The translations under genes and the position numbers were made by a program. From the NCBI RefSeq assembly GCF_000350225.1, contig NW_005179106.1, positions 62,001 through 126,000 on the forward strand: a stretch of DNA of 64,000 nt, in the 5' to 3' direction. The DNA comes from Chondrus crispus (Eukaryota; Rhodophyta; Florideophyceae; Gigartinales; Gigartinaceae). This document shows, one piece after another, positions 24,279 to 33,700 of the stretch. The notes below the pieces were generated by a model. The model searched no databases, was not told the origin of the DNA, and saw only the letters and a list, made by a program, of their open reading frames with translations. Each line of letters begins with the position of its first letter. Position 1 is the first letter of the stretch.

Positions 24279-26666
24279 CTAGGGACAGTAGCTCGGGTGC
24301 CGGGGCACCTCTGACCCGAGCTCCTCCAACGACGGCATGGTGACCTCGCTGTGCCGCGGCCAAACGTGGGCCGACGCGTCATGAGTGAAGCTACCACCCT
24401 CGGCACGGAGGGTTTCGTATCCCGGTTGGGCATAAGGATCCCGCACGGCGGGGCGCGATACGGACGCCCCAGTGTGACGGGGTGTCGCGACCCGTCGTTG
24501 TGCCGCGACACGGAGATCGTCCCGTTCGCGGCGGTATCGGTCGCGATCCGCCAGAGCACGCTCGAGAGCCTCCGACTGCCGACGGGACGATTCACGGAAA
24601 TTGTCTAAGGCTCCTTGAGCTTGGCGGAGGTCCGTCGCGTGGACCTCCCGCTCCGCGTTGATCCGGCGTGCTTCGTCGCTGCGCGTAAGATACCAGCTGG
24701 CGATGGCGCTCAACAACCCGCCGACCTTCCAAACCCGACGAGACGAGGTCCCGAGGGCACGAGCCAGGCCGGGAATGGCCAAGATGTCCCCCGGCGATAA
24801 GACGAGCTGTGGCGTCGCGGAAGGGGGAGTAGGGTCTTGATGCGCCAAACTCAGAAGGGGAACAGGCGGAACCCCCGACGCAAATTGAGGAGACACACCG
24901 GGGGCCTCCGGCGACTGGAAATTGATCATGTGCGACGGCGCAAAGGCCGGGACATCACTGTCCACCTCTCGGTGTCGCTTACGTTGAGCCTCGCGACGGG
25001 CAGAGCCCACACCGGCCCCTCTCTCCGTGGCAATCGGTGAAGGTTGGGGAGAGGCCGGCGTCGCGACGAACGCGTCGGACCGCAGGTCGTACAGGAGGAA
25101 AGCGCTTCGCTCGCCCGTGGTGTAGTCGGTCCACGGGCGATGCGTACGCTCGGAGACTTGACACGTGTGGTGCATAAGGGATAGCACGGAGGCGAGGTCC
25201 CACATCGCGTGTTTGGAGTTCACTTCCAGGGGGTGGAGTGGTACAACGGGGAGGTCGAAAGAAACCCTTCCAAGCAACGCGAGGACCTCAGTGGGCTGAA
25301 CAAACACGCGACGGTTGATGTGGACCTCGACCATAAACGCCTTACCCAGGGCCCACGCCGACTCACGTTCGAAGTTGTGTACAAGCTCGGCGTGGGCCGG
25401 GTGGTCGGGGTCCGCACACGCGCAACCAAAATGCTTTAAAGCATACGGAAGCAACGCGTGTACTCCGAAAGACGGAAGGGACTCCCGCACAGCTTCCGGT
25501 AGCTCGGGGAAGTCCCTCGGAGTGATACCTTGCTCGAAGGACGGCGATCTGAAGACGCGGTCGTCATCCTCCTCGCAGTGGCGGTAGGTCGCGCAATCGT
25601 GGGGCAACACTGCGACCGAGTAGAGGCGCATGAGGGTGCTCGCCGATTTCTGGAGAGCCACGCGAGCCTTCGAATATGCATAAAGACGGGGACTCAGGTA
25701 GAGCTCCTCAACCTTGGAAAGGATGAACCGTCGCGGGGCGCCCGGCAAACGACCAACCAGGTGCTCGGCCATGCGGTCGACATAGATGACTTCGCCGGAA
25801 TTGTACGCGAACGTCCTGTCGCAAGGGATCGCGTCGGGGATTTGATATGGAACTCCCCCGCCCTTGCCCGTCAGCCTATCAAGGACGAGGCCGGCCTCGT
25901 CCACTCGACCTGCTTCGTAAGTGCGACGCACGCGCATGAGGTCAGGGCGCAAAACGTCACGCGATAACAACTCCGCGAGGGTGATTCCCGTTCTGGCGTG
26001 ACGACGCCACCGGAACCAGAGCCGCTCCACGGGCAGCGGCATCGAGCGGGCCAGGGCGGTGCCAAACCACTGGGTGGTGTCGTCGGCCAACTCCGCCCCC
26101 GCGTCGAGATTACCTCGGGTCTTCGGAAGCAGGAGGCCCGGCTGCCGGCAGCTCCCCCATGCCCCATACGACCCGGGGCGCGGCTGGTAAGGCGCGCTCA
26201 TACGCGGCGCGCCGGACATGTTGTCAGGAGGAACCTCTCCGACCTTCCTGCGTACGACGTCGCCCCCTTGGGGCAGCGCAGCCCCCGACGAGGCGGGACG
26301 AAATTCCACACTCCCGGTGGACCCCGAGGGGCCTCGACTCTTCTGGAAGGGCGGCAGCGCGGGCGCCGTGGGAGGGACCAATCCCTCTGCGCGAGAAGGA
26401 TGCGCGACGGAGTCCCCGGAAGAGCCCGGGGGAGGTACTGTAGGCGGGGGCACGGAGGCCCCCGAGAGCGGCAGAAGCGCGGGGAGCCCGACGGAAGGGC
26501 CCCAGACGAAGGACGCGCCTCGGGAAGCGAAGACATGAGGGCAACGACGCGGTAAGCAGCGCGTGAGTGGCAACGACGAGGAACACCCGCGGCGGCGGGT
26601 GAAGAGGGGTGGATGAGGATGCAAAACCAGGGGGCACGGAGTACGGCGGGGACGTAAGGGGGGCAA
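24279..26666 (-). CDS. antisense accessory reading frame of Gypsy-2 (795 codons)
   Basis: An uninterrupted frame of 795 codons runs antisense to the element between pol and the 3' LTR. The first 150 residues are Pro/Ser/Arg-rich and may be untranslated; an internal ATG near residue 150 (MSGAPRMSAP) is a plausible start. Residues about 190-520 look like a folded domain of mixed hydrophobic and charged sequence with no family recognised. Residues about 650-715 are charged and heptad-like, probably a coiled coil. Antisense frames in this position are known in some plant Gypsy lineages (Tat/Ogre/Grande type); their function is unknown. The frame looks whole. In GC-rich DNA a long antisense frame can occur by chance, but there is no coding frame opposite it here to cause a shadow. 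Confidence 0.6.
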   Translation of the reverse strand: MPPLRPRRTPCPLVLHPHPPLFTRRRGCSSSLPLTRCLPRRCPHVFASRGASFVWGPSVGLPALLPLSGASVPPPTVPPPGSSGDSVAHPSRAEGLVPPTAPALPPFQKSRGPSGSTGSVEFRPASSGAALPQGGDVVRRKVGEVPPDNMSGAPRMSAPYQPRPGSYGAWGSCRQPGLLLPKTRGNLDAGAELADDTTQWFGTALARSMPLPVERLWFRWRRHARTGITLAELLSRDVLRPDLMRVRRTYEAGRVDEAGLVLDRLTGKGGGVPYQIPDAIPCDRTFAYNSGEVIYVDRMAEHLVGRLPGAPRRFILSKVEELYLSPRLYAYSKARVALQKSASTLMRLYSVAVLPHDCATYRHCEEDDDRVFRSPSFEQGITPRDFPELPEAVRESLPSFGVHALLPYALKHFGCACADPDHPAHAELVHNFERESAWALGKAFMVEVHINRRVFVQPTEVLALLGRVSFDLPVVPLHPLEVNSKHAMWDLASVLSLMHHTCQVSERTHRPWTDYTTGERSAFLLYDLRSDAFVATPASPQPSPIATERGAGVGSARREAQRKRHREVDSDVPAFAPSHMINFQSPEAPGVSPQFASGVPPVPLLSLAHQDPTPPSATPQLVLSPGDILAIPGLARALGTSSRRVWKVGGLLSAIASWYLTRSDEARRINAEREVHATDLRQAQGALDNFRESSRRQSEALERALADRDRYRRERDDLRVAAQRRVATPRHTGASVSRPAVRDPYAQPGYETLRAEGGSFTHDASAHVWPRHSEVTMPSLEELGSEVPRHPSYCP

Positions 26667-26759
26667 GGTCGATCGGTGGACGGCGTCGAAGACAACGCCC
26701 GATCAAAGGGGAACAGGACCAAGGCTCGGTAAGCGACCGGGTCGGACATGGCCCTCTCA

Positions 26760-26804
26760 CTCCTCAAGGGTGAACGCGGACGTTCACTCTTGAGGAGGGG
26801 GCCG
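26760..26804 (+). other. polypurine tract and hairpin before the Gypsy-2 3' LTR
   Basis: GAGGAGGGGGCCG ends directly before the 3' LTR and is the plus-strand primer candidate. An inverted copy (CTCCTCAAGGGTGAACG) lies upstream with a 4-base loop, giving a stem with few mismatches. It is the partner of the internal copy at 21405-21452. Confidence 0.75.
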
Positions 26805-27466
26805 TATGGCATAACGGCGGTTCGCGATTAGATTTAGATCAGATCAATACGAACCACACACGCGCACACGTGTACCCCCACGTGTACGGAGGACGCGCGA
26901 ACACACGCGTACACGTGTAGGAGGCGCGTACCACTGCGCGCACCGTACGCGTCTCACACGTGTGCTGTCAGCCCCGACGGCTGACAGCATTACAGCCCCG
27001 GACGACGCGCGCTACAGTAAGTTACTACAGCATACCGGTACTGTAGTATTATGATAGACGCATTGTATACATTAAATACGGGGGCGACCGGCGGCGGCGA
27101 AGAGGGACAAGCACGGACTTGTCCACGACCTACCGCCTAGGTCCGTCTTCCAGCTTAACTTACGAGCGCGATCCGCCTTCGCGCGCGTTAGCCGGGACAA
27201 AGCGGGTAGGGGACAGCCGCGTACGCGAGCGAGCCTAGATCCGCCTCCGCCCGTCAGCGCTGGTACGTTACCCAGCGCTGCTCTGGGGCGTCGAGGCGTA
27301 GATTGGCCCGTGCGTACGCTCTTCCCCGACCGTCCCGCTCTACCACGCTACCAGGGCCCCCTTCCCTGTCCCGTTAGATGTGTGTTCTCCCCGTCTTCTC
27401 GCCCTCGTACGGGGTCTACGTCGAGCAGAGTGTACAACCGTCTCCGTTGGGGGGTGTTATACTACA
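26805..27466 (+). repeat. 3' LTR of Gypsy-2
   Basis: 662 bp, aligned end to end with the 5' LTR once the 106-bp insertion there is left out. It ends in TACTACA and is followed by the target duplication CTTTG at 27467-27471. Confidence 0.93.
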
Positions 27467-27471
27467 CTTTG

Positions 27472-27592
27472 TCGCATTGCCCGACCACTTCCATGCCCGC
27501 AGATATCCTGACGAAAGCACTTGGGCGAGTTCTGTTCCAGAAGTTTGTAGAACTTCTAGGGCTTGCAGTAGCTACTTCTGGTAAAAGCATGT
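27472..27592 (+). pseudogene. C-terminal Copia pol segment beyond the Gypsy-2 insertion (fossil)
   Basis: The short segment encodes the motif typical of the end of a Copia polyprotein (ADILTKALGRVLFQKFVELL), directly after the right target duplication of Gypsy-2. It is the counterpart of the Copia region that stops at 13300. Confidence 0.85.
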
Positions 27593-27605
27593 GATCGGGG
27601 GGGAG
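27593..27605 (+). other. polypurine tract of the Copia element
   Basis: A run of nine G residues followed by AG (with GATC before it) ends directly before TGTTGTAATT, the LTR start at 27606. It follows the end of the Copia pol by a few bases, as expected. Confidence 0.75.
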
Positions 27606-27754
27606 TGTTGTAATTCTACGACCACATGCAGACACGCATGACACACAACGACAGGTTTGACATGTGTAAAAGCAAAAATACTCCGCATGACGAGCTGAGC
27701 AAGTTTGATTTTCAACGTGTACACTTGTAATTTGTGTACACGGTTGCACTCTAC

Positions 27755-28352
27755 TGTTGCGGATTCAAATTTGATTTCTACGCGACACGTGGTACACGTG
27801 AGAGCTGCAGCCTATGGCCTGGCGTTCAATGCGCGGCACACCCCGACACTGTCGGGTGAGGGAATCTAGGGGAGGCGAGGACGTTGCGGGGAAGCGAGGA
27901 CGTTGCGAGAGGACGAGAACGTTTGGACCCTGTGGTGTGGTGGGGCTGGAGGCTGTCACAAGGCGCTGAGAGGAGCCGCCCGAACCAAGGGAGGTGTCGG
28001 GCGGAAGCGCGGACAAGACGTTGGACGTGGGCATAACGTTGGGCTCGGCGGTGTGCCAAGGAGAACGGCGGGATCGGGGAGGACAGGAGACTTAAGAAGA
28101 CCAGGAGATCGCGACGGAGGGGCTGAGGCAACGGCCGGAGTCTCGGGTGGTGGCAGCTGGTGCCGGCACGGGACTTAGGGGACGGAACAGCCGCCAAGGG
28201 CGGCGGGTATCGGTAGTATAAGATAGACGCGACGCGCATGTAGGAAAGGTATCGAGGAAGCTACAGGCGAGCTGGAGGTAAACTCGAGGACTACTTTCAG
28301 ATCCTGCTGCGCCCGCGATCGGTGAGGTATGCGGCTTGGACTAGCCGCAACA
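27755..28352 (+). mobile_element. solo LTR of a third LTR family
   Basis: The 598-bp segment begins TGTTGCGG and ends CCGCAACA, an 8-bp perfect inverted terminus with TG...CA ends. It is flanked by CTAC on both sides (27751-27754 and 28353-28356). It holds two CACGTG boxes (27786, 27795) and a TATA-like AGTATAAGATAG near 28213. No internal region is present, so it is a solo LTR left by recombination. Confidence 0.8.
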
Positions 28353-28639
28353 CTACAGTACTTCAGGAGCAAGTTTGGTTTTCAACGTGTACACGTGTGA
28401 AATATGTACACGGTTGCGGTGTACAGTACAATCTGAGCATGTTTTATTTTCTCCGCCCGACACGTGTATGACCTGGATACATGTCCTCATTTCACTGTTG
28501 GATGCGTACCGTACGCCTGCAGTCTTACAGACAAAGTGTAGAACCTTGGTGGCGGGTGCCTGGCACGTGCCAAAGGTTTACAGCGTCCATGGAGTGCAGC
28601 ACGGGTACAGCAGGACACAAAGATTTCGTTGCGCGAGTT

Positions 28640-28910
28640 TTGAATCCGTAAAGCAAAATGTGCACTGTTGTAATTGACAGTGGACAGGACCTCACGAGAG
28701 ATTCAGATTCATAAGGCAACGTGTGCGCTGTAAACAGTCCTTGCAGGATTGATTTGAATTCGTAAGGCAACGTGTGAGCTGTAAACGTGCCTTACGAATT
28801 TGTGCCACGCTGGATTTGGAATAGTAAGGGAATTTGTGCTTTGCTGTGCTCTGTTGTACTGCCTTACTAATTTCTCCGTCATGACAGTGCTAATTCGTAA
28901 GGCGGTTTTC
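28640..28910. repeat. cluster of short direct and inverted repeats (core TTCGTAAGGC)
   Basis: About six imperfect copies of a word near ATTCGTAAGGCAACGTGTG occur at spacings of roughly 30-60 bp, in both orientations (near 28640, 28708, 28757, 28787, 28860 and 28892). Two of the copies share 28 bp including GCTGTAAAC. They may be regulatory repeats in the Copia LTR or subterminal repeats of a small unrelated element. Confidence 0.6.
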
Positions 28911-29343
28911 TGTTATGTTTGTTGGGCCATCGCCAGTTTGGCTGAGTAGCAAAACGGGCACATGTGTTAGAGCCAATACATTTGTAGTATATGTGTCGTA
29001 GTGTTTGGCAGTAGAGTTCTAGAAGATTGCGGAAGTGTATAAGTAGTGCCAGAAGTTGGCGACTCAAAGTAAATCGGTACCCAATCCTTCAACTTCACCT
29101 CATCAACCGTCCTTCGAATCCCCTTCGCCCCGCTGACCTACCATTAGAGTTCGCCGTGCCAGCACCCGAACACCCCGAAACTTGGCATGAATGTATTGGT
29201 TGAAAAAATTATTGGAAATGCCTTTCCAATAAGTTTTTATCCACTGAGGCGTCGATGCGAGCGTGCCAGTCTCGCCAAAGAAGTCGCAGGCGCTGTCTCC
29301 CTGCGCTTCCAGACTGCGTGCGAGGTGTGTGTGCCGTTTTTCA

Positions 29344-29385
29344 GTGTTCTTGGCATCACAAGGAAGCATGTGATGCCAAGAACAC
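29344..29385. repeat. perfect hairpin, 17-bp arms, 8-base loop
   Basis: The arm GTGTTCTTGGCATCACA at 29344-29360 is exactly complementary to 29369-29385. It lies in otherwise featureless DNA. Confidence 0.95.
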
Positions 29386-29993
29386 GCATGGCCCCTTGTC
29401 CCGAGTCTCGTTTTTTATTTTTGTTTTGGAAGTGGATCTCGTGCCCTATTGGGTACGTTCTATTGCACGTCAGTGACTTATTTGTCTCTGGATGGAACCA
29501 CAAAGCACAGGCAGCTGCGAACAAAACGATACAGCACCCAAGGGTACTGTAAAAACTTTACGTCAGCAAGTCGGAGATTGGCTGTCGAGGGTTGGCTATC
29601 GTTGTCAGATCGCACAAACCCTGACACTACTCGTCGTCAAGTCAGATCACACATTACAGATGACATTACAGTGCCGAACAATATATGTAGACGTAGATAC
29701 GACGACGAGGGAATAGACGGACTCATGGGTTTCACGTTCTAACAATCGTCTGCGGCTCTAGCCCTGGTCATAAAGAATATTCCTGCACACATTTTAAAAT
29801 TTAAATCATAGTACAATATGTATAAACTGACGTTGCAAGCGGGGAGCTGACTACACCGACGTGAGGTCAACCACATCAACCGATTTATCCAAGAAGCCTG
29901 GCACGATCAGGAAAGGAAGGTATGTAACAAGTCAAACGTCAGAACAGAAGGACAATAAATGGAGACAACTCTTCTTCACAAAAATCTTCCTTC
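29386..29993. other. no gene recognised
   Basis: No open frame with family resemblance, repeat or RNA gene is seen in these roughly 600 bases. Confidence 0.5.
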
Positions 29994-30382
29994 GAGCAAG
30001 GCAACCAGTGCGCTAATTTATAGCGCACATTTTTAGCCATGCAGCGCTCTAAAGAGTGCGCAACACAACAAGTGCGTCCCCATATGTGACGGCCCGCAAG
30101 GGGCCGAGTATTAGTTTTTCCCAAGTTTTTCGCCAAGACAAGGGGTCTGAAGCACGGCGCATATAGCACTCGAAAGATGATTGGTTATAGTGATTATGAA
30201 ATATCGATGAATTCTGAGTGATCGAGCGCTATATCCATTTCTATCCTGCGCCAGGAAAGAAACGAATATAGAGATAGGTGCTTCCAGATAGCAACCGAAA
30301 AAAGCGATTAGCGCACCAGTTGACATGCCAACAGGGGAAAATCTCCAAAATTTCGAAATTTAGCGCACTGGTTGCCTTGCTC
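29994..30382. mobile_element. 389-bp MITE-like element with 22-bp terminal inverted repeats
   Basis: The left end (GAGCAAGGCAACCAGTGCGC, 29994 onwards) is exactly complementary over 22 bp to the right end at 30361-30382. A degenerate extra copy of the right end lies at about 30309-30329. There is no coding capacity. No clear target duplication is seen, so the superfamily is unknown. It ends seven bases before the piggyBac-like element. Confidence 0.75.
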
Positions 30383-30389
30383 TTAATAT

Positions 30390-30476
30390 CCCTAATGTAA
30401 ATAATGTACGGTGTACCGTACATAAAGGAGAATGCATATTTTTGGGAAAATGCTTTATGTACGGTGTACCGTACAT
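30390..30476. repeat. left terminus of the piggyBac-like element
   Basis: It holds the terminal CCCTAATGT and two copies of the 20-bp subterminal palindrome (30404-30423, 30457-30476; 9-bp arms, GT in the centre). Repeated palindromes just inside the ends are the usual binding sites of a transposase. Confidence 0.85.
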
Positions 30477-30722
30477 ATAGGCTCATTTTAGACCTTCTTT
30501 GAACCATTCTATCTTATAGACAAGTGTAGTATTCCTATTTGCAAGTGCATAGGCTGGAAGCGTGGGCTGTGGAGAGCATCCCACCTGTTCATTTTTTGTT
30601 CAAGTTCAATACCGACTGAATGAATCTCCTCGTGACCCTAACACATACCAACCACCCTTCCCCACTCGAAATCTGTCCGACAGACCTTGAAACCTCAGCC
30701 AAAACCCTGCCCCAGCAATCTC

Positions 30723-33700
30723 ATGATGCCATCGTCGCCGCTAGAGCCACTTGACGGAGGTGACGGCCCAATCCTACAAACCCCCTTGCATCTGCCACTC
30801 CCATCCGTCACAGGCATCGAAGATGGCTCAATCTTTCAAAACTTCCATCCTCTACCACCTTCTCCCCCTCTACCACCCACTCCTCCTCTACCACCCACTC
30901 CCTACACAGGCACAACGCATCAACCCGTTGGTGACGGTAACACACACGTGCCCACTCTAAGCGCACAACAGAGCTCACAACCAAGCACTGTCCTTGGGCA
31001 TTCTCAAGGGGGACAGGCGTCTACGCGCGGTCGCCCTCGCGGGAGAAGGGGCAGAGAGGGACGTGGAAGTCGATCATGGGCACAGAGAAGAACACACGAC
31101 TACACGGAGGGATGGAGAATTCAAACGGTTCGAGACCAAGCTGTAAAACTCGAACATGACTTTATTACGGACGTGCTTTCCGAAAGAGCTCGGCTATTTA
31201 CAAGAGCAGCCATCGAAAGAATGAAGACGGAACTACAAGTAAGACTGCTATTGCATTCGCGATCAAGCTACATAGTTATTTTCTGTGATGAACTAGTGCG
31301 AAAATGTAACCTCTGGACAAACGAGCGCATTGTAATTAACAACTGCGGGCTTGGTCAACTTCACCGTGCAGACATGTATTCTTTCTTAGCAGTGTTCTTT
31401 TTATCGCAGTGCTCTGGGTTCAGCATCTCTAAGACACTCGAATTGCTTCATAAGATGGACTGTCTTGTACCACCATTATCTCTAGTTCGCTATTTATCCG
31501 GAAATATTCTTGCTTCTCTTCTACAGGACGTGGCGATACTGGCGAGAGTGTTTGGTGCTCCCAAAGAGATCAAACCGTCAGACTCTCAGAGCTTGAGATG
31601 GCGGCGTACAGTATGTCATGCAAAGTATTTCTTTCTCCGTCGTATACCTTTGCAACACTTGATGATGACCTGTATGGGACCAGGGCAAGTGACAACCAGG
31701 TTAAAACTATTAGCATGAGGAAAGCCGACAAAGAGGGGCACTGCGTAGATGCCATTGCAGATGCTTTATTTAGAATTACCTTTATGGTTCGCTTTCGACG
31801 TCGCGGAGAGTCACAGACAAACAGCGTTGAAAAACTCGTCAACGCAGTGGTCGACGCTCGCGGGGAGGAGTCTTTATCTGGGTTTGTGATAACAGCCGAC
31901 CGCGGGTATGGGAAAATGAGTATGATACCTAGTCTTGCCAAGAGAGGCATTGGCTTTATGTTTATAATGCCTGAACATCTGTTAAGATGTCATCCATTCG
32001 TTGGAGCCTCGCAATTCGATCCTGCAAAAGATGACGTGGAACAGAGCGAATTTGACAATGATATCGAACAGGCCCGCCCATCAGATAATCGCTTTATCTA
32101 TGATCGCGAGAATGCCTTTGTAATTGACGACAGTCCCCAAATGGGAAGTCTTTGCAAGTACGCCCAGAAAACGTTTAAAGATGATGGTTTGAATGTTCGA
32201 GTGACGGCTGTAGTAATACGGGAAAGGGGGACGAAGAACTTTTCAAAGACGCTCCGCTTCGTTTACGCTCTGCCAGGAAGTTTGTCCAATTTAATCAATT
32301 GTTGAGTGGCTGTTACTCGGGCCCTATCGCAGGCTGATGTTCTATTTACGAATAGAACAAATGAGGGCAAGCTAGTGGTACCGCCGACTAACTCCAATGA
32401 CAGTCGAGATACCATTGAACTGTACTGCTTAAACAATGCAGTAATTTTAACCGTGGACCAGAGGTGTGCGGACTGGTTCGTGCTTAGGCAGTTCCGAATA
32501 ACTGGGACAGTTGCTGGGATTTTGTTAATGAATAATTCCGAGATCCTCACACGACTTGGTGTTGCAGATGTACAATGCAACGAGAGAACAGTGGCAGAGA
32601 CTTTTAAACTTTTGGCGGCAAGCTGGCTTAGCACTTCGCGTTCTACGGAAGCGATGCTGCGTGGTACGGTTACAGAAAATGCTGCTGTTAATGCCTTAAG
32701 AGCCAAACATTTCATTAGGGCTGTTTATCACTGTGGCATGTTTGGGGATAAGGAAAAAGAATGGCTAGCCTGCTCGCCAGATGGCATGGCACTCATCGAT
32801 GTGAACCAAACTGCGTTCAACACCTCAAATAATCCCGAACCGTCGATACATGTGTGTACTGTAGAAATTAAGACGAGCGTTGCAGACTCAACTCTTTCAA
32901 GGGCTGTTGCTGACGCTTCAGTAGACCTACTATGCCTTGAAATGGGCACACAGGCATTTTTAGAACATATACCTCACTGCCACATTGGGCAGCTGCTACA
33001 GCAGCTAATCGTGCTTCGCGTCAGTTACGTCTTGTATATTTCCTGCTCCGAAGCAGCACTCCTGTCCTGCAATTTGATCAAGGCACCTTCAGAATTGATC
33101 CAAGAAGCAAGGACTGTTTTAGAGGATAATGGAAATAAGTTACTGAATTGGGCATTTGATCCGCTAGAACTGTTCCCGGCATTTGTGGCATCGGAAACTA
33201 AGAGGGTATTGAAGTCTAGACTACATTTATGAAGGGCTATCAACACGAGCGTCCAGAATCTGCAACCTTTTGTTCCCTTGAAAATTTTCAAGCACGGTGT
33301 ACAGAGCTTTTATTCGAAGACGAAAGGAGGCGTAGATGGCGGTGCACAAGCGCGTGCCATGTTACGTAGTCCGTCAGCCACATTCAAGTGGGAACAAAAG
33401 GTTGTGGGACAAACACTGAAGACTTTGTTTGTGAATTCATTTATAGCGTACAGAATGAATGAAAGACGTGACCTTACCGCAGACCCTTGTCGCTTCCAAA
33501 GTCTCCATGCTTTTCGACAAGCTCTAAATAATGTGGAATCTCTATCTGATTTTTGTCTGGAAGCGTGTACAGAGTTGTTGAGATTTGCTGACAAATTACG
33601 GAGGAATTCGTCTATGGTAGAAGAGACAGTTCCTGCTGCTCTGAATGACGGTGAGATAAACCGATTGCGGGTGCTCGCCAGCATCGGAAACGAAACCGTT

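Larger units (their letters stand above)
13301..27466 (+). mobile_element. Gypsy-2: 14.2-kb chromovirus-like LTR retrotransposon with antisense accessory frame
   Basis: The element is complete from LTR to LTR and is flanked by CTTTG on both sides. Inside are a primer-binding-site candidate, gag, pol with a partial C-terminal chromodomain, and a 5.5-kb extension that carries a long antisense reading frame. By eye the two LTRs differ at about 20 of some 660 aligned positions, roughly 3 percent, which suggests a fairly recent insertion. It is nearly whole, with only a few breaks in the protein region. At 14 kb it is long for a Gypsy element because of the 3' extension. Confidence 0.93.
10340..29100 (+). 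mobile_element. Copia-type LTR retrotransposon fossil, split by Gypsy-2
   Basis: The element's pol region (10340-13300) stops abruptly in the RNase H domain where Gypsy-2 is inserted. The remaining C-terminal segment and 3' LTR continue at 27472. Order is GAG-pre-integrase, integrase, reverse transcriptase, RNase H, which defines Ty1/Copia. The gag and protease part was not found. The element is broken, with several breaks besides the large insertion, and it is older than Gypsy-2 because it hosts it. The right boundary of the 3' LTR is uncertain. Confidence 0.85.
27606..29100 (+). repeat. 3' LTR of the Copia element, interrupted by a solo LTR
   Basis: It starts TGTTGTAATT after the polypurine tract. 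A solo LTR of another family (27755-28352) is inserted in it. On either side of that insertion lie two copies of a roughly 55-bp sequence (27696-27752 and 28367-28420; AGCAAGTTTGATTTTCAACG and a relative), so the LTR carried an internal tandem duplication. A TATA-like GTATAAGTAG lies near 29036. The end near 29100 is a guess. Confidence 0.55.

Noticed and set aside
30383-30386. TTAA as the target duplication of the piggyBac-like element
   Set aside because: TTAA is not present at the right end and is separated from the CCCTAATGT terminus by three bases on the left; ATAT fits both sides.
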